From positions 15,967,387-16,031,386 of the forward strand of contig CM034392.1 in NCBI GenBank assembly GCA_019925095.2: 64,000 bases of DNA. Direction: 5' to 3'. Shown one piece after another: positions 22,432-32,408 of the stretch. The notes beneath the pieces were generated by a model that worked only from the letters and a program-made list of their open reading frames with translations, was not told the origin of the DNA and did no database searches. The stretch comes from Dendrolimus kikuchii. Lineage: Eukaryota > Arthropoda > Insecta > Lepidoptera > Lasiocampidae. The translations under genes and the position numbers were made by a program. Numbering within the stretch: position 1 is the stretch's first letter; each line of letters opens with the position of its first letter.

Positions 22432-23302
22432 ATGGCTAAACTGATATCTTTGATCGTAAGCTTTCTTTTGAACCAGTATGTCCAGGCTGCTACTTATGAC
22501 CAAAGACAAACAGGTGATGTTAATGTACAAGTGGAATTAAATGATTTGCAAATAATTGCTTTGCTAAAAGGAGGAAAACAAGAATATGTTGTAAGTACCT
22601 ACTATTATATTACCATACAATTTATGGCATCATACAAACTAAACAGGCATATTTTGGGCGGTGCTTAATTACTTAATACATTAATAAAGTCAATTAATTG
22701 CAATTACATAATATTAAAGAATTCTATTGATTACCGTTAACATGTGTGCCAATTCCATCGATATACCGATCTAACTGTTTAGAAACAATGTACAGGTTTT
22801 TGCACTCATCATTATTATGCTAGCATTTTTTGCACTTAAACTTGAACAAAAGTAGATTATGAGCTAGTACTATTAGTAAAATACAAAATGTTAATGGTTA
22901 CAATGTTTCCAGGATTACGATTATGTGTATGATTATTCAGAAATGACGATAAAACCTCCAAACGGTCAACCAGCAAAACCGTTAAACGCAACAGGAACAG
23001 TTACAGAAAGTATGAAAGATAATATCACAATGCCGACAACGGTGTTCATTGAACAGACGACGGAATCTGCTATAAAAAACTCCAGCGTATTATTACATCT
23101 CGAGACCACGGATGTGACATTGAACTCAACATTGAGTGATACCACAACTTTTAAACCTTTAGAGGACCTTCCATCAACAGCTACAACTGGTGAAATTAAA
23201 AATGTAACTACAACGACTCCGTCGAATACTTGTAAAAAAGGTTTTATTTTGAATGCCAAAGGGAATTGCGAACTCAAGCTGCAAGCTACATCAAATGCGT
23301 AA
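22432..23302 (+). CDS. Two-exon secreted Thr/Asn-rich protein of unknown function
   Basis: Exon 1 (22432-22590) starts at ATG with a signal peptide of about 19 residues (MAKLISLIVSFLLNQYVQA). It continues 'DVNVQVELNDLQIIALL' and ends at a consensus donor (gtaagt). Exon 2 (22913-23302), after a 'tttccag' acceptor, keeps the frame. It encodes a Tyr/Asp-rich stretch 'DYDYVYDYSE' (a possible tyrosine-sulfation site), a Thr/Ser/Asn-rich middle with several N-glycosylation sequons, and a two-Cys ending 'CKKGFILNAKGNCELK'. The total is 182 residues. The layout resembles small insect secreted proteins of the follicle-cell-protein 3C type, but that is only a weak impression. The TAA stop overlaps a perfect donor sequence (GTAAGT at 23299), so splicing to a further exon would remove the stop. 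Confidence 0.7.
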
Positions 23303-23451
23303 GTTTAATATACTTATGGGTTATCTGCTTTATCAGCAGATAACCATTTAATACTTTCAGTTGACTTTATCTTTTTAATTTTATTTAATGGGACGTACAT
23401 ATTTACGTATAGCAGTAATTTTCTAGACATTGAGTACTTTTTTTATTGCTA

Positions 23452-23745
23452 GAGTACAGCAGATAGGCTGATGGCTTAACTGTGATGGAAAGTGGTTACC
23501 GTCGCCTTTGCAACACTAAAGGTGCTATCAATGTGCTGCCGGACTCGTAGATGGGGCTGGAACCTGGCCACTAATGCCGGAACACAACTCAAAGTTGTTA
23601 TGGCGGCATGCTCTAGACCTGGGGTGGGAACCATCCAGAGGGGAAAATGCTCTACCACCTGTCTGTGGGTTGTTTTCTCGCCTCTTACTACAGGCCGCCT
23701 GGCAGCAGGAATTTGTATTCTTTCTCCGTTCCTGCACGGATAAAA
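23452..23745 (+). repeat. SINE-like lepidopteran interspersed repeat
   Basis: It runs from 'tattgctagagtacagcagataggc', through 'gatggaaagtggttaccgtcgcct' and 'ggaacctggccactaatgccgg', to 'tctaccacctg'. It is the best-preserved companion of the copy at 6527-6742, with an added tail 'tctttctccgttcctgcacgg'. Confidence 0.7.
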
Positions 23746-23824
23746 AGTTAAATAAAATATACGTAAAATAAAAGTTAATATTTATACTTACCTAAAAGTT
23801 AAGAGTTTTTTTTAAATGTGAACA

Positions 23825-24175
23825 TGGTAAACAGGCAAACGGTCAGCTCATGGAAAGTGGTCACCGTTGCCTATAAACGGTTTGCAACACCAATGGCGCA
23901 GCTAACGCGTTGTCAGCCCTTAGCATAGGATAAAGAAGATGGGATAGGGGGATGAAATAGAGGGATCAGATAGGGGAATAAGACAGAGGGGATAGGATAT
24001 GGAATTAGAATAAGGGTAGGTAAGGGAAGGGGATAGGGAAGATTGGATATAGGGAGGGGAGGAAGTGGGTAATTGGAATTCTTACTCATCGCACGGAACA
24101 CGATTAGCTTAAAGCTAACCGTTTCACGCCGATATTCTGTAAGAACGCGATAGCACACCGATCTTGCCGGCCCTC
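23825..24175 (+). repeat. SINE-like repeat, second subfamily, with purine-rich middle
   Basis: It starts 'gtaaacaggcaaacggtcag', then 'ctcatggaaagtggtcaccg' and 'aacgcgttgtcagccctt'. A G/A-rich run (gggatagggggatgaaatag...) and 'ctcatcgcacggaacacg...ccggccctcagac' follow. The same order is seen at 61545-61830 (plus) and 28235-28450 (minus). A Pro-rich minus-strand frame over the purine run is an artefact. Confidence 0.65.
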
Positions 24176-24419
24176 AGACCTGTAATCAAGATAATGATTC
24201 CAGCATGGCTTTGCCACGTATTTATTTTATTTATTTATATTAATTATTTAATAAAAACATTTGTGTCTGAATCTAAATACGCAGTCATAATTACCATTAC
24301 AAAAATTTCAAATTTACGTACAAAACAGAGTAACAATATTTTTTCTGTGTGGCATTTGCTCGTCATCGATTTGCTAAAGACTCAATTTTATTTGGGCTTT
24401 TGCTGAATGCTCAATCCCA

Positions 24420-24790
24420 TCAGGCCTGCTGATTGGATTGGGTCTCATTTATTTGAAAGGGACTTATTGTATACCTGTCGTGTTTATCCAAGGTGGACTT
24501 GCACATTTCATATATCAGTAATCTTGAAGTCCTTCGCCATAATACGCGGTATTGTAATAAGGCAAATCTTTTAAAAGGATTCGAACTCATGTTATTAGAA
24601 TGAGACATTGTTCTCTTAACCACGAGTCACCACAGCCAAGATTAAATAAACTGGCTGTTTATTATGATGTTGTATAACAATTGATAGACTTTTGTTTCAT
24701 TTTTGAAATGTCGTTAGAAACTTTGTTTATCCATTTTCCTCCTATGAGTATTCGGATAAACAAGTTCAAGGAAGGAAAAATAATACAAAA
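24420..24790. other. Non-coding stretch, nothing recognised
   Basis: Only short accidental frames are present and no repeat was matched. Confidence 0.45.
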
Positions 24791-24795
24791 GTGTA

Positions 24796-24944
24796 TGCTG
24801 GGACACATAGTAGAAGTGAAACTTCAACGGACAAGCCCGTAACTTCAAATTAAAATTTTGTTGCGATTCGATTTGCCACTTATCCGTTGCCATTCGTTTT
24901 TCCACTTGTCCGTTGAAGTTTCACTTCTACTATGTGTCCCAGCA
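24796..24944. mobile_element. MITE with perfect 40-bp terminal inverted repeats
   Basis: Bases 24796-24835 (TGCTGGGACACATAGTAGAA...) are the exact reverse complement of 24905-24944. The 69-bp centre is unique. The outer flanks continue a partial palindrome (gtgta / cacac). The total length of about 149 bp, lack of coding capacity and perfect arms are typical of a recently mobilised miniature inverted-repeat element. The target duplication is not clear. Confidence 0.85.
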
Positions 24945-25231
24945 CACATTTTTTATTTAAACATATTTTATTTTATCAAACAAAAAAAAACTGAATTCGA
25001 TCCGGAACCAAAAACGCATACATAGTATACTCTAAAATTATGCCGCCTCTCATCACGTGTAGTTTAAATTTATGCCGCTCCTCCGCGCGGCTGTAACGCT
25101 TTTTCGTGACAGAAAAATCTTAAGACCCGTATATATAGAAGTTTAACTTCAAAAATATTTAGAAAAGCAAATAGTTAGAATGTATTTTTAATTGTAAGTA
25201 GTTATGCACACTATGACAATTTATAAAACAA

Positions 25232-26203
25232 CTAGAATTTACCCCAAAACCTAGTACGGGACTCTTGTTTAAGGAGCAAGCATTAATACAGGTCACCATG
25301 TATTAAGTCTTTAAGTAGGCGCTATTCCAGGATGATTTACTTAATTTTATATCGCAAACTATCCTACTTTCGGGAATGAAAAATATGCAATGTTCATTGT
25401 CGGTATTAAAACCAACTAACTAAACATATATGCCATATTTCAGCTATAATTGTTCACTCGCTTTTCCGTGAAAGCGTAACAGTAGTATACTTTTTTCATG
25501 GTATAAGTCCGTATATCAGTAATAGTAATTAGTAAAATCTGAAAGCCCAAAAGCCTCAAAAAGGATGAACAGGGTCAAACAGCAACCGCCAAAAAGGTCA
25601 AAAAAGCTAAAAACAACAACAAATAACAAAGAATGATAAAAATGAAAAAAAACAACAAAAAGTCTAAACACCAAGAAGGTCCATAAAGTCTAAAAGGTTC
25701 AAAAAGTCGGTTACTAATTAACCGTAGGTACTTGTACTTGAAGTAATAGGCGTTATCCTATATTCCGCGATCACCTTTACATAATTATATATCGAAATAT
25801 ATCCCGTTATCCGGGATGAAAAGTATCTCTTGTCTACTCTCAGAATTTTAGCCAAATCGGTTCAGTAGTTTTTCCGTGAAAACGTAATAGACAAGAGTTA
25901 CTTTCGCATTTATCTCTGTAATGTAACCTTAGAGTTATCTGTCAGACTACACAAAAAAACTAAACTAAATACTTAAAAATAAACTAAATTATAAATAAAT
26001 TAATATAATGTATGTAACAAATCGCTGCCAGAGGGAAGCGTGCCCAGAAGGCTGGCTGCATAGCCACGCTGTATGGCAATGCCGATTCGTTGCGCGAAAT
26101 ACGAACCAGCCTTCTGATCACGGGTGGTATCAGAGTTTCTTATAAATTTCCTTGAAGAAACCCTTTGCAGATGGACCCCACGAATTTATAATATTAATAG
26201 GGA
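25232..26203 (-). mobile_element. Non-autonomous Helitron (copy H4), interrupted by a LINE fragment
   Basis: On the minus strand the 5' terminus TCCCTATTAATATTATAAAT lies at 26203 and is preceded by A. The 3' CTAG is at 25235-25232, followed by T. The 3' hairpin is decayed (ttaccccaaaacctagtacggg). Between about 25914 and 26182 a LINE 3' end has inserted into the first 30 bases of the Helitron, with ATTTAT on both sides. Its internal variable region (about 25560-25710) is a short, irregular AAC/AAAAAGTC-rich stretch rather than a clean array. Confidence 0.8.
25914..26182 (-). mobile_element. 5'-truncated LINE 3' end inserted in Helitron H4
   Basis: The minus strand reads 'GPSAKGFF...' degenerate, then 'IAIQRGYAASLLGTLPSGSD' and a short AT-rich 3' UTR. 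The same C-terminus is found at 50248-50412 (plus) and in the larger copy 58085-60071 (minus). It is flanked by ATTTAT (25908-25913 and 26183-26188), a probable target-site duplication. The LINE clade is not assigned. Confidence 0.75.
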
Positions 26204-26215
26204 TAGGAATGGAAA

Positions 26216-26955
26216 TAAAAAAAACCGACTTCAAAAGTGATTTCAATAAGAACAAAACAAATATTTTCTACAACATCTCGAGGTCGGTGTCAAGTTAAAC
26301 AAAAAATCATTTTTGTTTTGATCTGATTGTCTTTAAGATGCTGTAGAATTTTTTTATCTTCTGATTTTTATTAATCTTACTTTTGAAGGTTTCTTTTCGT
26401 TTTTCAAATATTTGTTACGAATCTGGATAGACCTGTAAAGGTAGCTTCTCGAATGCGGACACGAGGGACGGCTAGATGAAATGGAATTCATAACTCAATT
26501 TACCTACACGCTCATGTTGGGTTGTAGGCCTTCTTAGCCCAAGTCCAGTCCCTTGATCATTTAGATAGATAGATAACACTTTATTGTACGCCATTACAGA
26601 AAACAGAAAATCTTATAGCCTAAAAATATTCTAAATGTGCACAATGGGCGGTCTTATCGCTAAGAAGCGATCTCTTCCAGAAAACCCGTGACAGACAACA
26701 TTTAAATACCTACTTACTCGTTTTGAGATTGTCATAACCATAATAATACCTTAGTCAAATTTCGATTTGATTGTAAGGAGTTCCCTATTATATTTCTGGA
26801 ACCCAAGATCCAATACCATTGAGATTGATATGGAATTAATGTGAAGCTGTACTAAATCTAACGTTTTAAAAGCTCTTAAGAATTTCAAAATTAGTTCATA
26901 AACAAAGAAGATAAGACTCAATATAATTACATAGCAACTTTTCTAGTACTAACTC
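26216..26955 (+). repeat. Fold-back repeat family, copy C
   Basis: It starts 'aaaaaaaccgacttcaaaag' and has a diverged hairpin to about 26400. The family blocks 'ggtagcttctcgaatgcgga' (26441) and 'ttctggaacccaagatccaa' (26797) follow in the same order as in copy B. A LINE 3' fragment (26562-26705) is nested within it. Confidence 0.6.
26562..26705 (-). repeat. LINE 3' end fragment, reverse orientation
   Basis: The reverse complement reads 'tctggaagagatcgcttctt' then 'agcgataagaccgcccattg' and ends '...aataaagtgttatctatctatc'. This is the standard 3' end with (ATCT)n tail of a lepidopteran jockey-group LINE, matching 15483-15612. Confidence 0.75.
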
Positions 26956-27013
26956 CGGTCTGGGTGTGACTGGTATAGACGACCACAGTTTGGCCGTTCT
27001 ATAATGCCCGTAA

Positions 27014-28098
27014 TCCTTATTAATATTATAAATGCGAAAGTAACTCTGTCTGTCTGTCTGTTCTGCTTTCACGGAAAAACTACTGGACCGATTTGGCTGA
27101 AACTCAGTATATATATATTTTCGATGCCGAGAATGAACATAGGATATTTTTTATCCCGAAAAATGGGATAGTTTCCGGGATAAAAATATATTTGTCATTT
27201 TGTTTGTTATCCTTTTATGGAAAGACTATTGGACCGATTTGGCTGAAACTCGGTACGTATATAATTTGAATACCGAGAGTGCCCAAGGGATACTTTTTAT
27301 CCCGGATAATGGGATACATTTTGGGATAGATTTATGTAAAGTTTATCCCGGAAACTAGGACTGGTTTTGTGATTTTTTCCATTTCGTTCACTGGGTCTAC
27401 TGGGTCCACTGGGTCCACTTGGTCCACTGAGTCCACTTGGACTAATGTGTCCACTTGGTCCATTGGGTCCACTGGGTCCACTTGGTCCACTGGGTCCACT
27501 TGATCTACTGAGTTTACTGGGTCCACTGGGTCCATTTGGAATACTTAGTCTACTGGGTCAACTGGGTCCACTTAGACTACTGGATCCACTGGGCCCCCTG
27601 GGTCTACTGGGTCCACTTGAACCACTGGGTCTACTTGGGCCACTAGACTCACTGGGACCACTTGGTCCACTAGGTCCGTTGGGTCCACTTTGTCCACTGG
27701 ATCCACTGGGTCCAGTTGGTCCACTGAGTCCACTGGGTCCATTTTGGTTCACTGGGTCCACTGAGTTTACTGGGTCCACTGGGCCCACTGGGTCCACTTG
27801 AACCATTGGGTCCACTGGGTCTACTTGGTCCACTAGGTCCACTTTGTCCACTGGGTCCAGTTGGTCCACTGGGTCCACTTGGTCCATGTTATCTATTTTG
27901 TCATTTTTGTCAAGTTTTGTCATCTACATATAGTTTACATATAGACGGGGGTGGTATAGTTTGCGATATAAAATGAAGTGAATCTTTCGGAGGCAAATAC
28001 ATAACAATTTAATACAATGTAACCTGTACTACTTGCTCTTTAAACAAGAGACACGCACTAGAGGTTGACCCGCGGCGCAGCCGCGGGGTAAACTCTAG
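27014..28098 (+). mobile_element. Non-autonomous Helitron (copy H3) with a 9-bp minisatellite
   Basis: It begins TCCTTATTAATATTATAAAT at 27014, preceded by A. It ends with the hairpin 'cccgcggcgcagccgcgggg' plus about ten bases and CTAG at 28095-28098, followed by T. The flanking internal parts match H1 and H2 closely. The tandem-repeat site holds a 9-bp GGTCCACTG-type array (about 27395-27888). It has no protein gene. Confidence 0.92.
27395..27888 (+). repeat. 9-bp minisatellite (GGTCCACTG variants) inside Helitron H3
   Basis: About 50 imperfect units of nine bases occur: ggtccactg, ggtccactt, ggtctactg, gtgccac-type variants. Because nine is a multiple of three, one plus frame reads as a GPL repeat resembling collagen and the minus frames read as VDP or GPS repeats. 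These are by-products of the repeat. The variation between units contrasts with the perfectly uniform array in H1. Confidence 0.9.
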
Positions 28099-28234
28099 TG
28101 TTTGAATAAATTGCTAAGTTTGTGAACACATAATTTGTGTTCGCTGCGATAAAAAAAAAATATTATTAGACATGGTTCATTTAAATGTTTTCATTCATTC
28201 AACTAAGTTCTGATAAAGGAAGATGACTACTAGG

Positions 28235-28450
28235 AATGACAATTGACCAAAGAGTTCCGATGGCCCACTTCATCCCCCTATATCCCATTCCTCCTGTTTG
28301 ATCCCTTTATCTCATCACCTAACGCATCATCATTATCCCATCTTCAAGGCTGGCAACGCGTTGGCTTCGCCATCGGTGTTGCCAACGTCTATATGCGATG
28401 GTACCGTTTTTCATGAACTGGACCGTCTGTTTGTTTGCTAGCTTCGCAAT
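28235..28450 (-). repeat. SINE-like repeat, second subfamily, reverse orientation
   Basis: The minus strand reads 'aaacagacggtccagttcat', then 'cgtttgcaacaccgatggcg'-like and 'aagccaacgcgttgccagcc', and then a purine-rich block (gggataaaggg...). This is the same order as 23825-24175 and 61545-61830. Confidence 0.6.
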
Positions 28451-28915
28451 AAAAGTAGTAAGCTAAATTTGAAAATCTCCTAAATCCTACATAACTAGAT
28501 GGCGCCACAGTTGATTTTGCTCCTAATTTTTGACATTAAATAATACTTCCTACTTATTCTATTATAATTATTATATGTAAACATGGTTTCAAAAATGTTA
28601 TTGCTGTTCGATAAAATATATTATTATTTTATAGAAAATGCATGATGATGTAACGTCCATTTCGCAGCGATAATTTGTTTTTGTGTGATAATGAAGTCTA
28701 CAGGCAACGTAAGGACTCTTAGCGGTAACAATTCGGTTATAACATGATTAGGTATTTAGCAAACAATGATACCATTTTATGGTATCACGTCATTGTTTAA
28801 ATTCAACACAAGTGTTTTAAAATATCGTAGAAATATGTCATCTATATGATACGGAATGTAATTAAATGTAGGTAGCTAATTTAATTATTATTAATACCTT
28901 TTTTATCTATAACTA
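28450..28915. other. Non-coding stretch, nothing recognised
   Basis: AT-rich with no credible frame. 'atgataccattttatggtatcacgtcat' (around 28769-28792) is a small perfect palindrome without a matching second copy. Confidence 0.45.
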
Positions 28916-28919
28916 TATT

Positions 28920-30105
28920 ATATCAAGCCACAGACATACCATCGCTGGACACAAATCTCTCATACTCAGGAGAACGTACGGTATACCGGCCACGTTTGTG
29001 CTTGGCAAATTTCACACATCGATAATGTTGATGCTTATATATACAAGCGGCTTGCCACTATGGCTAGAATAAAATGGGGGCTAAACCCCGAAATAGTCAG
29101 GATAATTTACGTCTCAGTAATAGAGCCAATCGTCATGTACGCCTCTAACGTCTGGGTGCCTGCTGCTGAAAAGATTTCAGTGCAAAAGAAACTCAATGAC
29201 ATTCAAAGGACTTTTGCACTGAAAATAACCAAGGCATATCGGACGGTCTCGCTCAATGCTTGTATTAGCTGGACTTTTTCCTTTAGATCTGGGAAGCAGG
29301 ACGGCTGTATAAGTGCAAAAGAGGGAAATCAATGTTTGGACAATACACAAAACAGTTGGAGGAACATGTGAGCTTTATGCAGGGTCCACACCTCCCAGTG
29401 AACCTTATTTAGTCTACGATAGCCTCAACGACATGCAACCAGAAACGGTTACTTAAGACACCAGCTGCCGGATGATCAGATTTATACAGATGGTAGCAAA
29501 TCTGATGGTTCAGTAGGAGCTGCATATACACACTGGCGGACTGGAGCTGAGGTCCAGACCAAGGGGTTGACGCTGGAATGGTTTTGCAGTCTTCCAGGCC
29601 GAGCTGTTCGCAATATATCAGGCAACAGAATACGTATTGCGTAGCGACTTGGTATAGGTGGCTGTGTTGAGCGATTCCAGATCCTCCCTAGACCTGGTCT
29701 GCAACTCGGACACGTTCCACCCCCTCGGCTTCGCTATTGGAAGGAATTTAACGAAGCTGAAAGGGAGAAGGTGTAACACCCGACTGTTTTGGGTTCGAGC
29801 TCATATAGGCATCCCCGGCAATGAGCGGGCCGACGAGCTGGCAAAGCTAGCAGCGACGCAAACCGAGGAGGTGCCCCAGTATGATCAATGCCCGGTCTCT
29901 TTCTGTAAGAAAGAGATTCATATGGAGGCGGTGCAGAAGTGGGAGTCTAGGTACACTGGCAGAACAACAGTGGGTGTAAATAAGTTATTCCTCCCAAACG
30001 TTATTGCGGCATACGGAATAGTCAAGAAGATCAAATTAACCCCAACGATGGTTCAAGTGTTGACAAGACACGGCGGGTTCTCTGCCTGTTCAGATTTAAA
30101 TGTAA
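28920..30105 (+). pseudogene. Dead R1-type LINE fragment: RT thumb and RNase H
   Basis: The plus-strand segment 29060-29371 contains 'RIKWGLNPEIVRIIYVSVIE' and 'PIVMYASNVWVPA', the post-catalytic region of R1/TRAS-group reverse transcriptases. After a stretch with frameshifts and stops, an RNase H domain follows. 'IYTDGSKSDGSVGAAY' (around 29480) carries the first catalytic Asp. Segment 29658-30090 contains 'LSDSRSSLDLV' and 'WVRAHIGIPGNERADELAKL'. The terminal 'LTRHGGFSA' and, after one frameshift, an 'LFRFKCK' segment lead directly into the mariner element at about 30103. The 5' part, with endonuclease and the YxDD motif, is missing. Confidence 0.85.
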
Positions 30106-31358
30106 AAACTCATGAAGTTGGCGTTTTGTCGTACTGGCCACTTTGATCTCAAATATCTCCTCTTTGGTTAGGAATTCCAATTTCAAATTTATACAGCTAT
30201 TTACTTATGCTTTTGTGTTTTGAAAACCGTAATTCATTTGTTTTTTCCTCTTTTGGTTTTTTCTTTGCGTCACTCAGTTTACAAAATGGAAAACTTGAAA
30301 TATCGCATTATTTACGAGTACGAGTTCCATCGTGGCACCAGTGCTGCCGAAACGGCTCGAAGGATTAATGATGTGTATGGCGGCGGTGTCGCAAAAGAAA
30401 ACACAGTGCGTTTTTGGTTCCAACGTTTTCGTTCTGGAAATTTCGACCTGCAGAACAAGCCCCGTGGACGGCCGGAGACCAAAGTTGATAATGCAGAATT
30501 GAAGGCTATTGTGGAAGCGGATCCATCGCAAACCACGTCCGAGATAGCTGCAGGCTGCGGTGTTAGTGATAAAACTGTTTTAATCCACTTGAAGCAAATT
30601 GGGAAGGTGAAAAAGCTTGAAAGGTGGGTACCTCATGAATTGAGTGCAGCAAACCGACAAACGCGCGTCGACTGCTGCGTTACATTACTCAACCGGCACA
30701 ATAATGAAGGGATTTTAAATCGAATCATTACCTGTGATGAAAAGTGGATCCTGTACGATAATCGGAAACGCTCATCGCAATGGCTGAACCCTGGCGAACC
30801 AGCCAAATCCTGCCCCAAGCGAAAATTGACTCAAAAAAAATTACTTGTGAGCGTTTGGTGGACTAGTGCCGGTGTCGTTCACTACAGCTTTCTTAAATCT
30901 GGCCAGACGATTACGGCGGATGTCTATTGTCAGCAACTGCAAACCATGATGGAAAAGCTAGCTGCTAAACAACCGAGGCTGGTCAATCGCTCTAGGCCAC
31001 TGCTGCTTCAGGACAACGCTAGACCACACACTGCACAACAGACGGCTACCAAATTAGAGGAGCTTCAATTGGAATGTCTAAGACATCCACCGTACTCCCC
31101 GGACCTTGCTCCAACAGATTACCATTTTTTTCGAAATTTGGATAACTTCTTGCAAGGGAAAAAATTCAACTCCGATGGGGCAGTCCAAAGCGCCTTCAAA
31201 GATTTTATTGATTCCCGTCCGAATGGTTTTTTTAGTAAAGGGATCAATGAACTACCTATGAGATGGCAGAAGTGCATAGATAGCAATGGTACATACTTTG
31301 ATTAAATAAATATATTATATTTAAAAAAAATCGACTTTATGTTCCTCCCTTATAAGAT
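30103..31358 (+). mobile_element. Mariner-family DNA transposon (DD34D), about 1.26 kb
   Basis: The element contains one intact transposase ORF (30286-31305). The left end region 'catgaagttggcgttttgtc' and the reverse complement of the right end region 'cataaagtcgatttttttt' (31330-31346) are imperfect inverted repeats, so the exact termini are uncertain by several bases. TA dinucleotides are available at both proposed borders (30103-30104, about 31353). It inserted into the R1-type LINE fragment. Confidence 0.85.
30286..31305 (+). CDS. Intact mariner transposase (339 residues)
   Basis: The ORF is uninterrupted from ATG 30286 (MENLKYRIIYEY) to TAA 31305. Its length is normal for mariner transposases (about 340-350). 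The N-terminal half has two helix-turn-helix regions ('GTSAAETARRINDVYG', 'TTSEIAAGCGVSDKTVLIHL'). The family motif WVPHEL is at 115-120. The catalytic triad is D151 in 'TCDEKW', D243 in 'LLQDNARPHTA' and D278 in 'YSPDLAPTDYHFF'. There are 34 residues between the last two, which defines DD34D. It cuts and pastes the element by binding its terminal repeats. In-frame codons upstream to 30220 contain no ATG, so 30286 is the start. The sequence resembles the cecropia/mori-type insect mariners; the subfamily is inferred. Confidence 0.93.
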   Translation: MENLKYRIIYEYEFHRGTSAAETARRINDVYGGGVAKENTVRFWFQRFRSGNFDLQNKPRGRPETKVDNAELKAIVEADPSQTTSEIAAGCGVSDKTVLIHLKQIGKVKKLERWVPHELSAANRQTRVDCCVTLLNRHNNEGILNRIITCDEKWILYDNRKRSSQWLNPGEPAKSCPKRKLTQKKLLVSVWWTSAGVVHYSFLKSGQTITADVYCQQLQTMMEKLAAKQPRLVNRSRPLLLQDNARPHTAQQTATKLEELQLECLRHPPYSPDLAPTDYHFFRNLDNFLQGKKFNSDGAVQSAFKDFIDSRPNGFFSKGINELPMRWQKCIDSNGTYFD

Positions 31359-31479
31359 TTAGTTATAGTTAAAACAAAAAAAAAATTAAAGTAGGTACCA
31401 ACCTTAATAAAAGATATTTTAAAGATTTGTAATTTTTTAGTCCTGCATCCGTCGAAGTTATGGGTATTAATTACATTAT

Positions 31480-32260
31480 AATACTATAGGGCGTGTAGTG
31501 TATGTGCGGGTAATGTAAGATTTTTAGTATGATAAAGTCCGACTGTGAATCTATGCTCAGTCAGTCGATACACCACCACAAAGGTCACAGTGACTTATGG
31601 ATAGAACGGCACATTGTAATGTGGACATCTTAAGGATAAATTTACAGAGCGTTTAACAAATTACGGCTGCCGTAGAGGCACACCCGTGGGTAAAGGCCCT
31701 CAGGGATATTAGTAGCCATTCCTACATTACAGCCACAAAGATGAGAGAGCACAGGTGACTCATATGCGCTTACCTCTTTAAGTGTCTATTTTTTTTTGGG
31801 AGCGTTGAACAGACCCTTCAGACTGCCACTGGTTGTGGCGCGACCTAGCTAGGCGTTCTTAGAACCTTTTCTTTTTGATAACGCAGGGGAATGTTTTTGG
31901 ACACCATCCTCGGGTCCTTCGCGGGAAGGGCCAAAATGCAGGCATAAGGCCTGCATCGAGGGTGTGTGGGACTCTCAGTGACCGGTCCTCCACGCTTGCT
32001 TCTAAAACGAAGCTGTCGCGAGAAACGGCCCCCAAACTACCTACTAAACCTAAACCTGCGCCCCATTTATAGCGCTTTTACGGGGTGTCACGGGATCTCG
32101 TACAGAGTAACAGCACCATGACGCTCCTACGCTCTGTAACTGGGCCACCCCGGGGAGCAGTGACCCACTTCGTACAGCTTCTGGGGACCCCAGGTCCCTC
32201 TGTCGAGCGGATCAGGGCCTCCTGAGAACCTGACTCAAGTAGTTCGAGTAAGGCCAGTTT
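31480..32260. repeat. GC-rich repeat-like region, probably retroelement-derived
   Basis: Between AT-rich flanks lies a GC-rich tract with 'gtaaaggccctcagggatat' (31692), a T-run plus 'gggagcgttgaacagaccct' (31790), and 'cctcgggtccttcgcgggaa' then 'gggccaaaatgcaggcataa' (31910). Its style resembles untranslated regions of lepidopteran LINEs. No frame with a recognisable domain was found, and the family is unassigned. Confidence 0.4.
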
Positions 32261-32408
32261 GGTTTAAGTGGGTTTTTGGCAATAGCTGTGAATCCTAATT
32301 ACCTCATTGGCTGTCTCCGAGCAGTGGAGTATGCAGCTATGTGCATAAAGCATTCCTACTTAAGTATTTGCTATATCTACTTAATCAATTATCATAGTGA
32401 CTAGCTAA

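Noticed and set aside
23913..24158. Pro-rich 81-codon minus-strand ORF
   Set aside because: It is the complement of the purine-rich middle of a SINE-like repeat.
27445..27923. Collagen-like (GPL)n and (VDP/GPS)n ORFs
   Set aside because: They are produced by the 9-bp GGTCCACTG minisatellite inside a Helitron, with no signal peptide, exon structure or flanking coding sequence.
29658..30146. RNase H domain as a host gene
   Set aside because: It continues an R1-type LINE with frameshifts upstream and is truncated by the mariner insertion.
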